Source of the DNA: Stramentimicrobium sp964433555 | GTDB taxonomy: Bacteria; Atribacterota; Phoenicimicrobiia; Phoenicimicrobiales; Stramentimicrobiaceae | DNA: 64,000 nucleotides | Reading direction: 5' to 3' | Assembly: GCA_964433555.1 (NCBI GenBank) | Contig: CAYSRG010000009.1 | Location: 12,350 to 76,349, forward strand | Part shown: piece after piece, positions 36,270 through 45,989 of the stretch | Layout: every line of letters starts with the position of its first letter | Numbering within the stretch: the stretch's first letter is position 1 | The notes under the pieces: model-generated | Databases searched by the model: none | What the model was told of the DNA's origin: nothing | Seen by the model: the letters and a program-made list of their open reading frames with translations, nothing else | Translations under genes and position numbers: made by a program

Positions 36270-37844
36270 ATGAAAATTGCCCGAGTATCAGAAATGCAAA
36301 AGATGGATCGGGAAGCAATCCAGAAATATAAAATAAGCGATGAACTATTAATGGAAAACGCTGGATTAGCTGTTTATTCTGCTATAGCAAATGAATTTAA
36401 TATCCTGGAGAATAATTTTTTTATTTTCTGCGGAAGTGGTAACAATGGTGGAGATGGACTGGTAGTAGCCAGAAAACTACATTCCTGTGGCGCTTATGTC
36501 AAGATCTGTTTGCTGGACAATCCAGAAAAGTTTAAAGGTGCGGCAGAAAAAAATTGGCAGATAATTGAAAAATTATCTCTTCCCATCTTTCTTACCCCTT
36601 CTGAGACAGAATTAAATTCCTTAATTATGCCCGATGACATTATTATTGATGCCATATTCGGAACTGGTTTAACCAGAGATATTTCGGGATACTACTATCA
36701 AATTATACAGTTAATAAATGAAAAGACTAATCGGATTATCAGTGTAGACATTCCTTCCGGTATAAATGGCAACACTGGTGATATTAATGGTATTGCCATA
36801 AAAGCAGACTATACCATAACTTTTGGCTTACCCAAGGTAGGAAACATACTCTATCCTGGTTATCACTATGGAGGAAGACTTTTGGTTAGCCATATCTCTT
36901 TCCCTCCTGAATTATATGATAATGACCAACTGAATATCCAGATAAATACATCCTTGATTCTTCCAGAACGGCAACCTGATGGACATAAAGGCACCTTTGG
37001 CCATGCTCTCTTTATTGCTGGCGCACCAAACTATTATGGTGCTCCTTATTTTGCTTCCCTGTCCTTCCTTAAAGCAGGAGGTGGTTATTCTCGTCTGGCA
37101 GCTCCGTCTTCTCTTATTCCCTATATCAGTAACAAAGCAAGTGAAGTGGTACTCCTGCCTCAAAAAGAAACGGATGTCGGAACAATTGGTTTAACTGCCT
37201 TTAATGAACTGGTGCAATGGTCGGAAAAAATGGATATTGTTATTATAGGACCAGGCTTATCCGTACAAGAAGAAACACAAGCATTGATTAAAAAGTTAAT
37301 TGTTGAGATAAAAAAACCGTTGCTCATTGATGGTGATGGAATTACTTCTTTGAGCCAGGATATTTCTATCTTAAATACACGTCAGTACCCAACTATATTA
37401 ACTCCTCATCTTGGTGAAATGTCTGGCTTAATTAAGGAATCTATTTCCAAAATAAAAAAAGAATCTATGAGGTTAGTGGAAGAATTTTGTAAGAAGTATA
37501 GCTCTATTCTGGTACTGAAAGGAGCCCATTCGCTAATTGGTCTACCCTCTGGTGAAATATATATCAATATGACCGGAAATAGCGGTATGGCTACTGCCGG
37601 CGCAGGTGATGTATTGACCGGTACCATAGCGGCGATGTTTACCCTGGGATTATCGATAGAATCAGCAGTAAGAGAAGGCGTCTTAGTTCATGGTTTAGCC
37701 GGGGATTTAGCTGCCTGTGCAAAGGGACCAGATGGCATTACCGCTCAGGACATTCTAAACCATCTGCCTCCAGCAGTGAAGATAATTCGGGATGAGAAAA
37801 ATAAAGACAAGCAGTATAGATTTACTGGAATAGATATTATTTAA
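36270..37844 (+). CDS. nnr: Bifunctional NAD(P)HX epimerase / ADP-dependent dehydratase
   Basis: About 524 residues from ATG 36270, which has AAGGAG upstream; an in-frame ATG at 36228 lacks support. The N-terminal epimerase (NnrE, about 1-215) has MKIARVSEMQKMDREAI, GSGNNGGDGLVVARKL and IVSVDIPSGINGNTG-like sequence. The C-terminal ribokinase-like dehydratase (NnrD, about 225-510) has GHKGTFGHALFIAG and NSGMATAGAGDVLTG. It repairs hydrated NADH and NADPH. Its place beside the NAD-themed operon strengthens that theme. Confidence 0.95.
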   Translation: MKIARVSEMQKMDREAIQKYKISDELLMENAGLAVYSAIANEFNILENNFFIFCGSGNNGGDGLVVARKLHSCGAYVKICLLDNPEKFKGAAEKNWQIIEKLSLPIFLTPSETELNSLIMPDDIIIDAIFGTGLTRDISGYYYQIIQLINEKTNRIISVDIPSGINGNTGDINGIAIKADYTITFGLPKVGNILYPGYHYGGRLLVSHISFPPELYDNDQLNIQINTSLILPERQPDGHKGTFGHALFIAGAPNYYGAPYFASLSFLKAGGGYSRLAAPSSLIPYISNKASEVVLLPQKETDVGTIGLTAFNELVQWSEKMDIVIIGPGLSVQEETQALIKKLIVEIKKPLLIDGDGITSLSQDISILNTRQYPTILTPHLGEMSGLIKESISKIKKESMRLVEEFCKKYSSILVLKGAHSLIGLPSGEIYINMTGNSGMATAGAGDVLTGTIAAMFTLGLSIESAVREGVLVHGLAGDLAACAKGPDGITAQDILNHLPPAVKIIRDEKNKDKQYRFTGIDII

Positions 37845-37895
37845 GGGTAGAGGAATTTTTTTCTAAATTAGCAACAATATATACCCGATAAGATT

Positions 37896-38012
37896 TTAAG
37901 ATGGAGCACAGTTGGCACAATTATTACATTTGGAGCTACAATTAGAATTTTTTTGAAAAATATTTTGTTTGAAACTTATGTAAAGAATTATCCAGAAGAA
38001 TAATTCCCCTCG
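37896..38012 (-). pseudogene. Possible cysteine-rich membrane peptide or its relic
   Basis: A short minus-strand frame reads as a hydrophobic segment (LFFWIILYIS) followed by a tail NSNCSSKCNNCANCAPS and a stop at 37896. The pattern recalls small FeoB-associated Cys-rich membrane proteins, but no ATG, GTG or TTG start is present and no feo genes are near. It is either a relic or chance. Confidence 0.25.
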
Positions 38013-38019
38013 AACATCT

Positions 38020-38616
38020 TTATTTTACCAAAAAATCCTCAAACTCCTGCAAAAAATCCTGTAAATCCATTACTGATCTATTCTTCTCATATTCAGTAGC
38101 CTTTTTATTCTGAATAGCTTCCACCAGCCATCTTTCATTGACATAAATTATTTGATCATGATAATCCAGCTGGTAACTGTTACCCTCTTTTTTCACACTT
38201 AGAGGAAAATCCTTTTCTTGAAAAACCTTCCAGACATGATATCCCAGCTTTACTTCTTCTACTTCTGGCAGGATCTTAAGATTTCCATAACGATTATCCC
38301 AGGATTTTACCTTCCAGTTGTTGTCAAAATAGATTGGTGAATGATGGTAATAATAAATGTATTCCTCTTCATCTATGCGATCCGGAACACCCATTACTTC
38401 CTGTACTTCCTTTTCTGAAAAACCAATTTTAATGGGTCCCGAACCTAGTTTTTTCACCATAAGATCTTGCTCCTGCTTATAAAAGACATAATCTATTGAA
38501 GACCAACCCTCTGCTGGAGCTGATTTGCCATTTGACTGTTCATTACTATAAACAGAAATGTTTATCAATATAAAAAATATAAATAAAAATACCAGCATAC
38601 TTACTTCTTTTTTCAT
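38020..38616 (-). CDS. Exported protein with BamE/SmpA-like segment
   Basis: A 198-residue protein with a signal peptide (residues 1-24, ending near SVYSNEQ) and a region GPIKIGFSEKEVQEVMGVPDRI followed by YYYHHSPIYF, which resembles the BamE/SmpA/OmlA-like fold. The remaining C-terminal part is charged and not recognised. AGGAGG precedes the ATG. Probably an envelope protein; partner unknown. Confidence 0.65.
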   Translation of the reverse strand: MKKEVSMLVFLFIFFILINISVYSNEQSNGKSAPAEGWSSIDYVFYKQEQDLMVKKLGSGPIKIGFSEKEVQEVMGVPDRIDEEEYIYYYHHSPIYFDNNWKVKSWDNRYGNLKILPEVEEVKLGYHVWKVFQEKDFPLSVKKEGNSYQLDYHDQIIYVNERWLVEAIQNKKATEYEKNRSVMDLQDFLQEFEDFLVK

Positions 38617-38692
38617 AAATAAAATAACCTCCTGAGAATATTTTTATAATTATTCTTAATATCTTCACAATTTTTTTATATTAGAAGTGAAA

Positions 38693-39418
38693 TTATATCA
38701 AATTAACATCAATAAAACCTATTCCAATCACGATAGTAACATATATTTTCTTCTCTGTTAAATTAAAGACTGAATTAAAATAATAATTATTGATTTGGTC
38801 AAAACCATCACATCTTATCTTGCTTAACGCTCCTTTGATCCAGATCCGTATCCCAGCATCTCGAGGCAGGTTAAGTGTAGTATGGCCAATCCCACCGAAT
38901 ATGTTAATAGTCATATCATCCTGATAGTCTCCTGTCACATCAACAACAGTATCTCCAGTACCCAGAACAGCTTTCAGGTCAGTTAAGTTAATAGAACTCA
39001 AATCAAGATGATTTTCTCCACTACCCATAATCACATCCAATGACAGAGGAACTGTCTTATTAAATAGCAAAGACCAATTATTAACCAGGGGGGTAAAAAT
39101 ATCTTTTTCGTTATCCTGAATTATTTTTAAATTCCCTATCCCATTTTCCACCACATAATTAATCTGGGGAACCCAACTTTCTAAGTTATAGGAAAAATGA
39201 GAAAGAAGTAAAGGTGATTGGTTTAATCCATGAATATTAAGATTTCCTTTATAGACTGCAATGGTGGCATCAACCTTTTGAGCTTCCATTAAATCAACAA
39301 CAATTGTTTCAGAAACTAAGTCTCCTTTATCCCAGCAGCCATTAAGTAAAAATAAAGTGATGCTCATCATTATTACCAGTACTAGTAAAGTAGAGGGAGA
39401 CCAATTATATTTTTTCAT
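38693..39418 (-). CDS. Lipoprotein with toastrack-type beta domain
   Basis: A 241-residue protein. The signal ends in the lipobox LFLLNGC (Cys about residue 28). The mature part is almost entirely beta-strand with repeated short motifs (NLKIIQDN, ENHLDLSSINLTDLKAVLGTGDTVVDVTG, NIFGGIGHTTLNLP), typical of toastrack/LiaF-like domains. Related proteins are often envelope-stress associated. It lies about 80 bp from the exported protein downstream. Confidence 0.75.
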   Translation of the reverse strand: MKKYNWSPSTLLVLVIMMSITLFLLNGCWDKGDLVSETIVVDLMEAQKVDATIAVYKGNLNIHGLNQSPLLLSHFSYNLESWVPQINYVVENGIGNLKIIQDNEKDIFTPLVNNWSLLFNKTVPLSLDVIMGSGENHLDLSSINLTDLKAVLGTGDTVVDVTGDYQDDMTINIFGGIGHTTLNLPRDAGIRIWIKGALSKIRCDGFDQINNYYFNSVFNLTEKKIYVTIVIGIGFIDVNLI

Positions 39419-39516
39419 TAATATTATCTTTCCAGTATTTTATTTACTCAAAGGAAAATAGATTAAACTATTTTTTTCATTTTACTCTAATTGAATAAAA
39501 CTTTATACTATATATT

Positions 39517-41316
39517 TTACAACTGTTCTAGTAACTCTGTAAATAAGCTTAGAGCATCCTCCAGATAACCAGAAGAAGTCGGATCAATACCAGTATTTTT
39601 CAAAATGGAAATGGGGTAATCAGAGCTTCCTCTTTTTAGAAAATCAAGATATCTTGCCGCAACAGATGAACCATCCTGAATTATTTTTCGGGCAAGAGCA
39701 ATAGCCACAGCAAAACCAGTAGCATATTGATAGACATAGTAATGATAAAAAAAATGTGGTATTCTTGCCCATTCCATACTTATTGCTCTATCTATTATAA
39801 CATTTTCTCCATAGTAAAATTTATTCAGGTCAATATATTTCTGACAAAGAAAATCCGCAGTTAGCGCCTCTCCTTTTTCCTGAGCTTGATGGATCAGGAG
39901 TTCAAATTCGGCAAACATGGCCTGTCGAAAGAAAGTAGTTCTAAACTGTTCCAGGAAATGATTCAGGATAATAGTCTTCTCTTTTTTATTTTTTAGCTTA
40001 CTCAGCAGATAATAGGTTAGCAATACTTCATTGGTGGTAGAGGCAATTTCTGCCAGAAAAATGGAAATATCACTATAAATAAATGGCTGATTCTTATGGG
40101 CAAGAAAACTATGCACAGAATGTCCTAATTCATGAGCGAGGGTAAAAACGTCTTCCAGTGTACCCTGATAATTCATCAAAATAAATGGTTTACTACGATA
40201 ACTGCCGCTAGAATAAGCACCACTGGTCTTTCCTTCATTCTCATACACATCAATCCATCTCTCCCGAAAACCTTCTTTTACAATTGACAAATATATTTCA
40301 CCCAGGGGTTTGAGACTTTCCAAAATAATATTCTGAGCTTCCTGATAATCCAACGTTAATGTTTCTTCCATCAAGGGTGCATATAGATCATACATACACA
40401 ATCTGTCTAAATGCAGGTAATCACATTTTAACTGCATATATTTATGTAAAAAATGAATATTTTGATGAACAAGGTCCAGTAAATTAGAATAAACCTTTAC
40501 TGGTATATTATCTTTAAATAAAGCCGCCTCCAGACTATCTTCATATTTTCTGATAGAGCTGTAAAATTGATCTTTTTTAATGCTTCCAGCCAACAAGGTA
40601 GTATAAATATTGCGATGTTGCTGGTATGTCTGATAGTATTCCCGAAATACTTTTCTACGAAATTCCCTATTGTTATCTCTTAGCAGGGTAATGAAATTAC
40701 TATGGGTAATAGGAGTTATTATGCCATTTTTATCTCTTATTTTGGGAAAACTAAGATCAGCATAACTAAGTAATTCAAAGGAATATTCGAAAACCTGTGC
40801 CATATCTCCCGTAAGTGAAATAATTCGCTCTTCCTCCGGAGAAAGTATATGCTCTTTCTTTCTGTAAATATCTTCCAGGTAGTGTTGATAAACTTCTAAC
40901 TGTTTATTCCCCTGTAACCATTTTTTTAGCTTACCCTGCTCTAAGGATAGAATTCCCGGTTCAATAAAAGAAAGGCTTTCCTCTGTTTTAACTAATATAG
41001 TGGAGGCTTGATAAAAAAATGATTGGTAAATATTATTATTATTATCTTCATCCTTACGCATGTGAGCATAGGTATATATTTTTTGAAGCAATGCAGAAAT
41101 TTCATCCTTCAATTGCAGACATTTAAGAAATGAATCTGCTTCCCGGGTAAAATTCGGTTTTAATGCTAATAGCTTACTAAGTAGTTCTTCTACTTTTAGA
41201 CAATCCTTTTGCCACTGCTCATCTTTTTCATAAAGAGAATTAATATCCCAGCGAAACTTATCAGGTATCTGGTTTCTGGGTATTATTTTGCTTTTTTTGT
41301 TGGAAGCTTTTGCCAT
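39517..41316 (-). CDS. pepF: Oligoendopeptidase F (M3 family)
   Basis: About 599 residues from ATG 41316 (AAGG upstream); a TTG at 41331 would add five. The zinc site is LAHELGHSVHSFLA with the third ligand in the downstream EIASTTNEVLL helix; the C-terminus has the M3B pattern (YYVYQYATGFAVAIALA and SSDYPISILKNTGIDP). A cytoplasmic enzyme that trims short peptides, consistent with the peptide- and amino-acid-using theme of the window. Confidence 0.95.
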   Translation of the reverse strand: MAKASNKKSKIIPRNQIPDKFRWDINSLYEKDEQWQKDCLKVEELLSKLLALKPNFTREADSFLKCLQLKDEISALLQKIYTYAHMRKDEDNNNNIYQSFFYQASTILVKTEESLSFIEPGILSLEQGKLKKWLQGNKQLEVYQHYLEDIYRKKEHILSPEEERIISLTGDMAQVFEYSFELLSYADLSFPKIRDKNGIITPITHSNFITLLRDNNREFRRKVFREYYQTYQQHRNIYTTLLAGSIKKDQFYSSIRKYEDSLEAALFKDNIPVKVYSNLLDLVHQNIHFLHKYMQLKCDYLHLDRLCMYDLYAPLMEETLTLDYQEAQNIILESLKPLGEIYLSIVKEGFRERWIDVYENEGKTSGAYSSGSYRSKPFILMNYQGTLEDVFTLAHELGHSVHSFLAHKNQPFIYSDISIFLAEIASTTNEVLLTYYLLSKLKNKKEKTIILNHFLEQFRTTFFRQAMFAEFELLIHQAQEKGEALTADFLCQKYIDLNKFYYGENVIIDRAISMEWARIPHFFYHYYVYQYATGFAVAIALARKIIQDGSSVAARYLDFLKRGSSDYPISILKNTGIDPTSSGYLEDALSLFTELLEQL

Positions 41317-41469
41317 AGAATCCTTCCCCAAAAGAATCCCTTTAATAATATATAGTACAAGTATTTAATATATGATATATGGTATTTAGTATATGGTAAT
41401 CCGTTAATTTAGTTATCAGTAGTTGGTAGCTAGTATTTAGTATCAAATATTTGGTAATCGATTTTACAT
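41317..41469. repeat. Degenerate short AT-rich direct repeats
   Basis: The spacer between pepF and the phosphatase gene contains several imperfect copies of a TATTTAGTATATGGTAAT-like unit (for example ATATGGTATTTAGTATATGG and TAGTATTTAGTATC). No gene is seen. Confidence 0.5.
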
Positions 41470-42249
41470 TCAGATACTATTAAATATTGGTATAATCTTA
41501 TTCTTTAAATTGGGAACTACTACCAGTATATCCTTCTGCCAGAGGTCAAATGGCTTCCCATTAATTAAAGTAACGCTGGCTCCGGCTTCCTCGGCTATTA
41601 ATACTCCGGCTGCCATATCCCAGGGAGAAAGCTTATAGTGCCAGTAACCATCCAGTATCCCCGCACCTACATAACAAATTGCCAGACTGGCACAACCCAT
41701 GAATCGAAATAAATATGAATTCTCCTTAAGTAATCTTTGGGTCATCAGAATATTTTTGTTATAATAATATGGTTCATGACCCCAATCTGAGGCAAATAAT
41801 TGATATTTACCGTTATTACTATCAGTTGTTTTTATCTGTCTACCATTACGATAAGAACCAGCTCCCTTTCGGGCATAAAAAAGATCCTGCCGAAGCGGAT
41901 CAAAAGCAACACCACAAACCGGTTTATTTTCCCTCCAGTAACCAACAGATACTGTAAAAAAGGGGACCTGTTTTACAAAGTTTAAAGTGCCATCTAAAGG
42001 GTCAATAAAAAAGGCATGCTCTTTTTTTAGTATATCTTTATCTTCTTCTCCAATAACAGGAATACCTGGGAATCTGCTGGAGAGTTCAGTGGTAATTATT
42101 TCTTGTGATTCACGATCAACGTTGGTTACCAGATCATGACAATCCTTTTTCTCTGATACTCTAAATTCTCTACTTTCATAATAATGGCGAATAAAGTTAC
42201 CAGCTTTTAATGACACACTAATAATGCTTTCCAGTACATCATATTTCAT
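41470..42249 (-). CDS. Inositol monophosphatase-family phosphatase
   Basis: A 259-residue Mg-dependent phosphatase. Metal motifs: GEEDKD, the signature DPLDGTLNFVKQVPFF, and WDMAAGVLIAEEAGA. Length and order are normal for SuhB-like proteins, which may act on inositol phosphates, fructose-1,6-bisphosphate or 3'-phosphoadenosine phosphates; the substrate is not resolved. Confidence 0.9.
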   Translation of the reverse strand: MKYDVLESIISVSLKAGNFIRHYYESREFRVSEKKDCHDLVTNVDRESQEIITTELSSRFPGIPVIGEEDKDILKKEHAFFIDPLDGTLNFVKQVPFFTVSVGYWRENKPVCGVAFDPLRQDLFYARKGAGSYRNGRQIKTTDSNNGKYQLFASDWGHEPYYYNKNILMTQRLLKENSYLFRFMGCASLAICYVGAGILDGYWHYKLSPWDMAAGVLIAEEAGASVTLINGKPFDLWQKDILVVVPNLKNKIIPIFNSI

Positions 42250-42328
42250 GCTGCCATACTCCAGATATAAGACAAATTTAACAGTATTCTAATAGCTGAA
42301 AATTAAATTATTATTAAGCTCGTCTGTA

Positions 42329-43993
42329 CTAAACTTCTAACTCATTTTCTTTAATTAAATATTTCACTATACGAATATTTTTTTGTAATTCTTCCACTTG
42401 CTGTTTTATTTTGTACCAAATGCTTTCCTGTTCGTTCTCCATGCCGGAAAGCTCCATTTCATTTAACAAGAGATAAAATTTATGTTTAATTTTATTTAAA
42501 TCAGTCAAAATTTCGTCCAGCTGTGATTCCTTATTGCTATCTTTTATCTTTCCCTGAGTAACAATCTTCTTATCCCTAATGAGAAAGGTCTCACCAAGAG
42601 CAGGTGTATAAGCATCAAAGTCTAATTGTTGCTGGAGTAGTTCGGCAAAAGATTCTGATTCTTCTTTTTCTCCGTGTACTACAAAAACCTTTTTGGGCTT
42701 ATTTCGCAATCCTTTCATCCACCATAATAATTCATCTTGATCTGCATGGGATGAAAAACCATCAAGATGATAGATTTCTGCTCTTACATCAACCATTTCA
42801 TCCAAAATATCTAAGCTTTTTTCACCACTGATTATCCTTTTGCCCAGAGTTCCTTCAGCTTGATAACCTACAAAAATAATTGATGATTCTTTCTTCCAGA
42901 GGTGTTCTTTCAGATGGTACTGGATTCTACCTCCATCACACATACCGCTAGCAGAAATGATTATTTTACTTCTTTTAGAACTATTTATCCGTTTGGAAGA
43001 TTTTACTGTACTGGTCATTCTCAAAGATTGAAAATCAAGTAGCTGATTTCTCTTTTCCATAATCCTTAAATCTTTTTGAGCAAAATCCTGGGGATTATTA
43101 CGATATATCTTAGTTGTAGCGATGGCTAAGGGGCTATCGAGATAAAACCTCAATTTTTTTAGCTTTTTGTCTTGTTTTGTTAATTGTCTCAGTTGTAAAT
43201 TATAATAGTGACTTAATTCATAAATAATATCCTGTGCCCTCTGTAAGGCAAAAGCTGGGATAATAACATCCCCTCCCCTTTTTAAGGTCTTATCAATAAT
43301 GGAAAAAAACTTTTTCACTTCCTGTCGATAAGGACGATGTTTTCTTGCTCCATAAGTGGATTCAATTACTACATAATCTGCTTCTTTAACACGTTGTGGA
43401 TTTTTTAAAAATGGTTTATTTTTTCGTCCAATATCCCCGGAAAATAACCACTTACAGGTTCTGCCATCCTCGTTTACCCATAATTCAATAGCAGCTGAAC
43501 CTAAAACATGTCCGGCATCCTGAAATCTGAAACTAATATTTTCATCAATATTGATTTTATATTGATATGGCGCAGCTCGAAACAATAAAAGACAATCTAA
43601 GGCATCTTCAATACTATAAAGTGGCTCTACAAATGGTTCACCAGTTCTAAGTCTCCTTTGATTCTCCTCTTCTGCATCTTCTTCCTGAATCTGTCCACTA
43701 TCAGGAAGTATGATAGAACAAAGCTCCATAGTAGATTTTGTACAATAGACCTGCCCATGAAAACCTTCTTTATAAAGTTGGGGAATTCTTCCACAATGGT
43801 CAATGTGGGCATGACTAAGAATAATAAAATCTATTTCTTCAGGCCGGAAAGAAAATGGTAGATAATTTAAGCGAGTAATAGCTTCCTCTCCTCGAAAAAG
43901 ACCACAATCTATTAAAAATTTCTTATATTTAGTCTGGATAAGATAACAGGAACCAGATACCAGACGATTAGCTCCTAAAAAACTGATCTTCAT
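42329..43993 (-). CDS. MBL-fold beta-CASP RNA-processing exonuclease
   Basis: A 554-residue metallo-beta-lactamase fold with the metal motif LSHAHIDHCGRIP near residue 58, DAGHVLGSAAIEL, and VIESTYGARKH, followed by a beta-CASP insertion and the motif SASGMCDGGRIQYHLK. The end has GFSSHADQDELLWW and VHGEKEES. This matches the YSH1/CPSF-like group (COG1236). Role: RNA 3'-end cleavage or decay. A C-terminal helical tail of about 90 residues is not recognised. Confidence 0.92.
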   Translation of the reverse strand: MKISFLGANRLVSGSCYLIQTKYKKFLIDCGLFRGEEAITRLNYLPFSFRPEEIDFIILSHAHIDHCGRIPQLYKEGFHGQVYCTKSTMELCSIILPDSGQIQEEDAEEENQRRLRTGEPFVEPLYSIEDALDCLLLFRAAPYQYKINIDENISFRFQDAGHVLGSAAIELWVNEDGRTCKWLFSGDIGRKNKPFLKNPQRVKEADYVVIESTYGARKHRPYRQEVKKFFSIIDKTLKRGGDVIIPAFALQRAQDIIYELSHYYNLQLRQLTKQDKKLKKLRFYLDSPLAIATTKIYRNNPQDFAQKDLRIMEKRNQLLDFQSLRMTSTVKSSKRINSSKRSKIIISASGMCDGGRIQYHLKEHLWKKESSIIFVGYQAEGTLGKRIISGEKSLDILDEMVDVRAEIYHLDGFSSHADQDELLWWMKGLRNKPKKVFVVHGEKEESESFAELLQQQLDFDAYTPALGETFLIRDKKIVTQGKIKDSNKESQLDEILTDLNKIKHKFYLLLNEMELSGMENEQESIWYKIKQQVEELQKNIRIVKYLIKENELEV

Positions 43994-44070
43994 ATCAAAT
44001 CTCCTTTCTCACACTCATCACTAGTTCTATTTTTAGCTATCATTTTTCTATTTTAACACAGAAGTATAAA

Positions 44071-44544
44071 TTATAACTCATTTAGTACTTTATTAGCAAA
44101 TAATTCTGCTTTATGTAAATCTGTTAAATCAGGATGCCCTTTATTTATTCCGCCTAACAATACAAGGGGACCAAAGGTATCCCATCCTTTAATAGAAAGA
44201 CAACCAAGTACTTTCAATCCCTTTTGTTCGGCTTTATAAATAATTTTATTAAGAATACGCTTTAGATATTTTTTTTCAATATTTCCGCTGGTGGTAAAAA
44301 GAAAGGTTTTATGACCGGATAAGGCTGGTAAATTATCCAAGAATGATTGTATTTTTTGGTGTGGTTTACCAAAATATATACCAGTGCCAATTCCAATTGC
44401 TTCATAATCTAACAACTTAGCAGGCTTAATCTGGTCTGGTTTGTATAAATCAGCCTGGAGTCTTTGAGTAATTACCTGAGCAACTTTCTCAGTGTTCTGG
44501 TGGTGATATGACTCATATATGATAATAATTCGTGGTTTTGACAT
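44071..44544 (-). CDS. Flavodoxin-domain protein
   Basis: A 157-residue protein with the flavodoxin N-terminus (IIIIYESYHHQNTEKVAQVI) and the flavin-facing loop GIGTGIYFGKPHQKIQSF, then FLFTTSGN. Similar to menaquinone-dependent protoporphyrinogen oxidase-like flavodoxins. It is the second stand-alone flavodoxin in the window besides 25799. Partner unknown. Confidence 0.82.
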   Translation of the reverse strand: MSKPRIIIIYESYHHQNTEKVAQVITQRLQADLYKPDQIKPAKLLDYEAIGIGTGIYFGKPHQKIQSFLDNLPALSGHKTFLFTTSGNIEKKYLKRILNKIIYKAEQKGLKVLGCLSIKGWDTFGPLVLLGGINKGHPDLTDLHKAELFANKVLNEL

Positions 44545-44800
44545 CCCTTATTACAACCAGTAATGTGATTTCAACATTAAAATTTTATACTAATTTAACA
44601 TAAAATCATTCTACTTTCCACTATTTTATTAATATTAATTTCAAAATACCTCCTTCTGATTATTTTCCAAGAAAAAGAATACATTTTTAAATTTATTACT
44701 TTTTATTTCCCCATAAATATATTAGAATATAAAATTAAAATACTTTTCATTTATTCATTCCAGAGATAAATATTATGAAGTAAAGGCAGGGATTATTAAT

Positions 44801-45967
44801 ATGACACAGCGACACGATTTTCAAATCACGGAAAAAGCAAACTCAATTAAACCTTTTCTAGCAATGGATGTAATGGAAAAAGCCCAGCAACAAGAAAAAT
44901 CAGGTTTGAATATTATCCATCTGGAGGTGGGAGAACCTGATTTTGACACACCCCCCGTTATTAAAAATGCAGCCATTGAGGCAATCCGGGATGATGATAC
45001 TCATTATACTAACAGTATGGGTAAACTTGAATTAAGAGAGGAAATAGTTAATTATTATCATAGAAAATATCATCTGAAGATTTCTCCGGAACAGATTATT
45101 GTTACTTCCGGTACTTCTCCGGCAATGTATCTTATATTTGCCGCAACATTAGAACATGGCGATGAGATCATTCTTTCTGATCCACATTATGCCTGTTATC
45201 CAAAAATGATAAAATTTTTAGGCGGAAAACCGATTTTTGTTCCCGTATATGAAGAAGAGGATTTTAAATATGATCTGAACCTGATTAAAAAATATATTAC
45301 CTCCAGAACTAAGTTAATCATGGTGAATTCTCCTGCTAATCCTACCGGGATGATTTATAGCAAAGAGGATCTTGCGGCTATTGCCAATTTAGGTTATTAT
45401 ACTCTTTCCGATGAAATATATCACGGCTTAGTGTATAAAGGAAAAGAGCATTCTATGCTTGAATTTACTGACCGCACCTTTATTCTGAATGGCTTCTCCA
45501 AACGATATGCTATGACCGGATGGCGTCTGGGCTATTTAATTGCTCCTCCGGAATATATTAGACCTTTGCAAAAAATTCAGCAAAACTTCTTTATCTGTGC
45601 CAATTCCTTTATTCAAACTGCCGGAATTGTAGCTTTGAAAGAATGCGATGAAGAGGTTACAAATATGGCTGAAATATACAATCAGAGACGTATCTACCTT
45701 CTCAAACGACTTCAGGAAATTGGTATCGCCTGTAAGGTAGAACCAACCGGGGCTTTTTATGCTCTGGCTAATGTCAAAAAATATACTAACAATTCCTTTC
45801 AGATGGCTTTTGATATTTTAGAAAAAGCAAGAGTAGCTGTCACACCTGGCATTGACTTTGGAAAAAATGCAGAAGGTTATTTAAGAATTTCTTATGCCAC
45901 TTCTTTAGAAAATATAAAGGAAGGATTGAATCGGTTAGAAAAATACTTTCAAAATTGCCGAGCCTGA
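44801..45967 (+). CDS. PLP-dependent aminotransferase, class I/II
   Basis: A 388-residue fold-type I enzyme. Features: HLEVGEPDFDTPP near residue 39, MVNSPANPTGMIYS, TLSDEIYHGLVY and the Schiff-base Lys in LNGFSKRYAMTGWRLGY. This resembles AspC/AAT subgroup I-gamma enzymes. The amino donor is not clear; a role in amino-acid degradation or synthesis is likely. The gene is alone on the plus strand with GGCAGGGA upstream of the ATG. Confidence 0.93.
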   Translation: MTQRHDFQITEKANSIKPFLAMDVMEKAQQQEKSGLNIIHLEVGEPDFDTPPVIKNAAIEAIRDDDTHYTNSMGKLELREEIVNYYHRKYHLKISPEQIIVTSGTSPAMYLIFAATLEHGDEIILSDPHYACYPKMIKFLGGKPIFVPVYEEEDFKYDLNLIKKYITSRTKLIMVNSPANPTGMIYSKEDLAAIANLGYYTLSDEIYHGLVYKGKEHSMLEFTDRTFILNGFSKRYAMTGWRLGYLIAPPEYIRPLQKIQQNFFICANSFIQTAGIVALKECDEEVTNMAEIYNQRRIYLLKRLQEIGIACKVEPTGAFYALANVKKYTNNSFQMAFDILEKARVAVTPGIDFGKNAEGYLRISYATSLENIKEGLNRLEKYFQNCRA

Positions 45968-45989
45968 TTATCTAGCTGGTACTTCTTTT

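Noticed and set aside
37913..37929. Sigma-54-like TTGGCAC...TTACA site
   Set aside because: The -12 element deviates from TTGCA, and no plus-strand gene follows; it lies at the 3' end of convergent genes.
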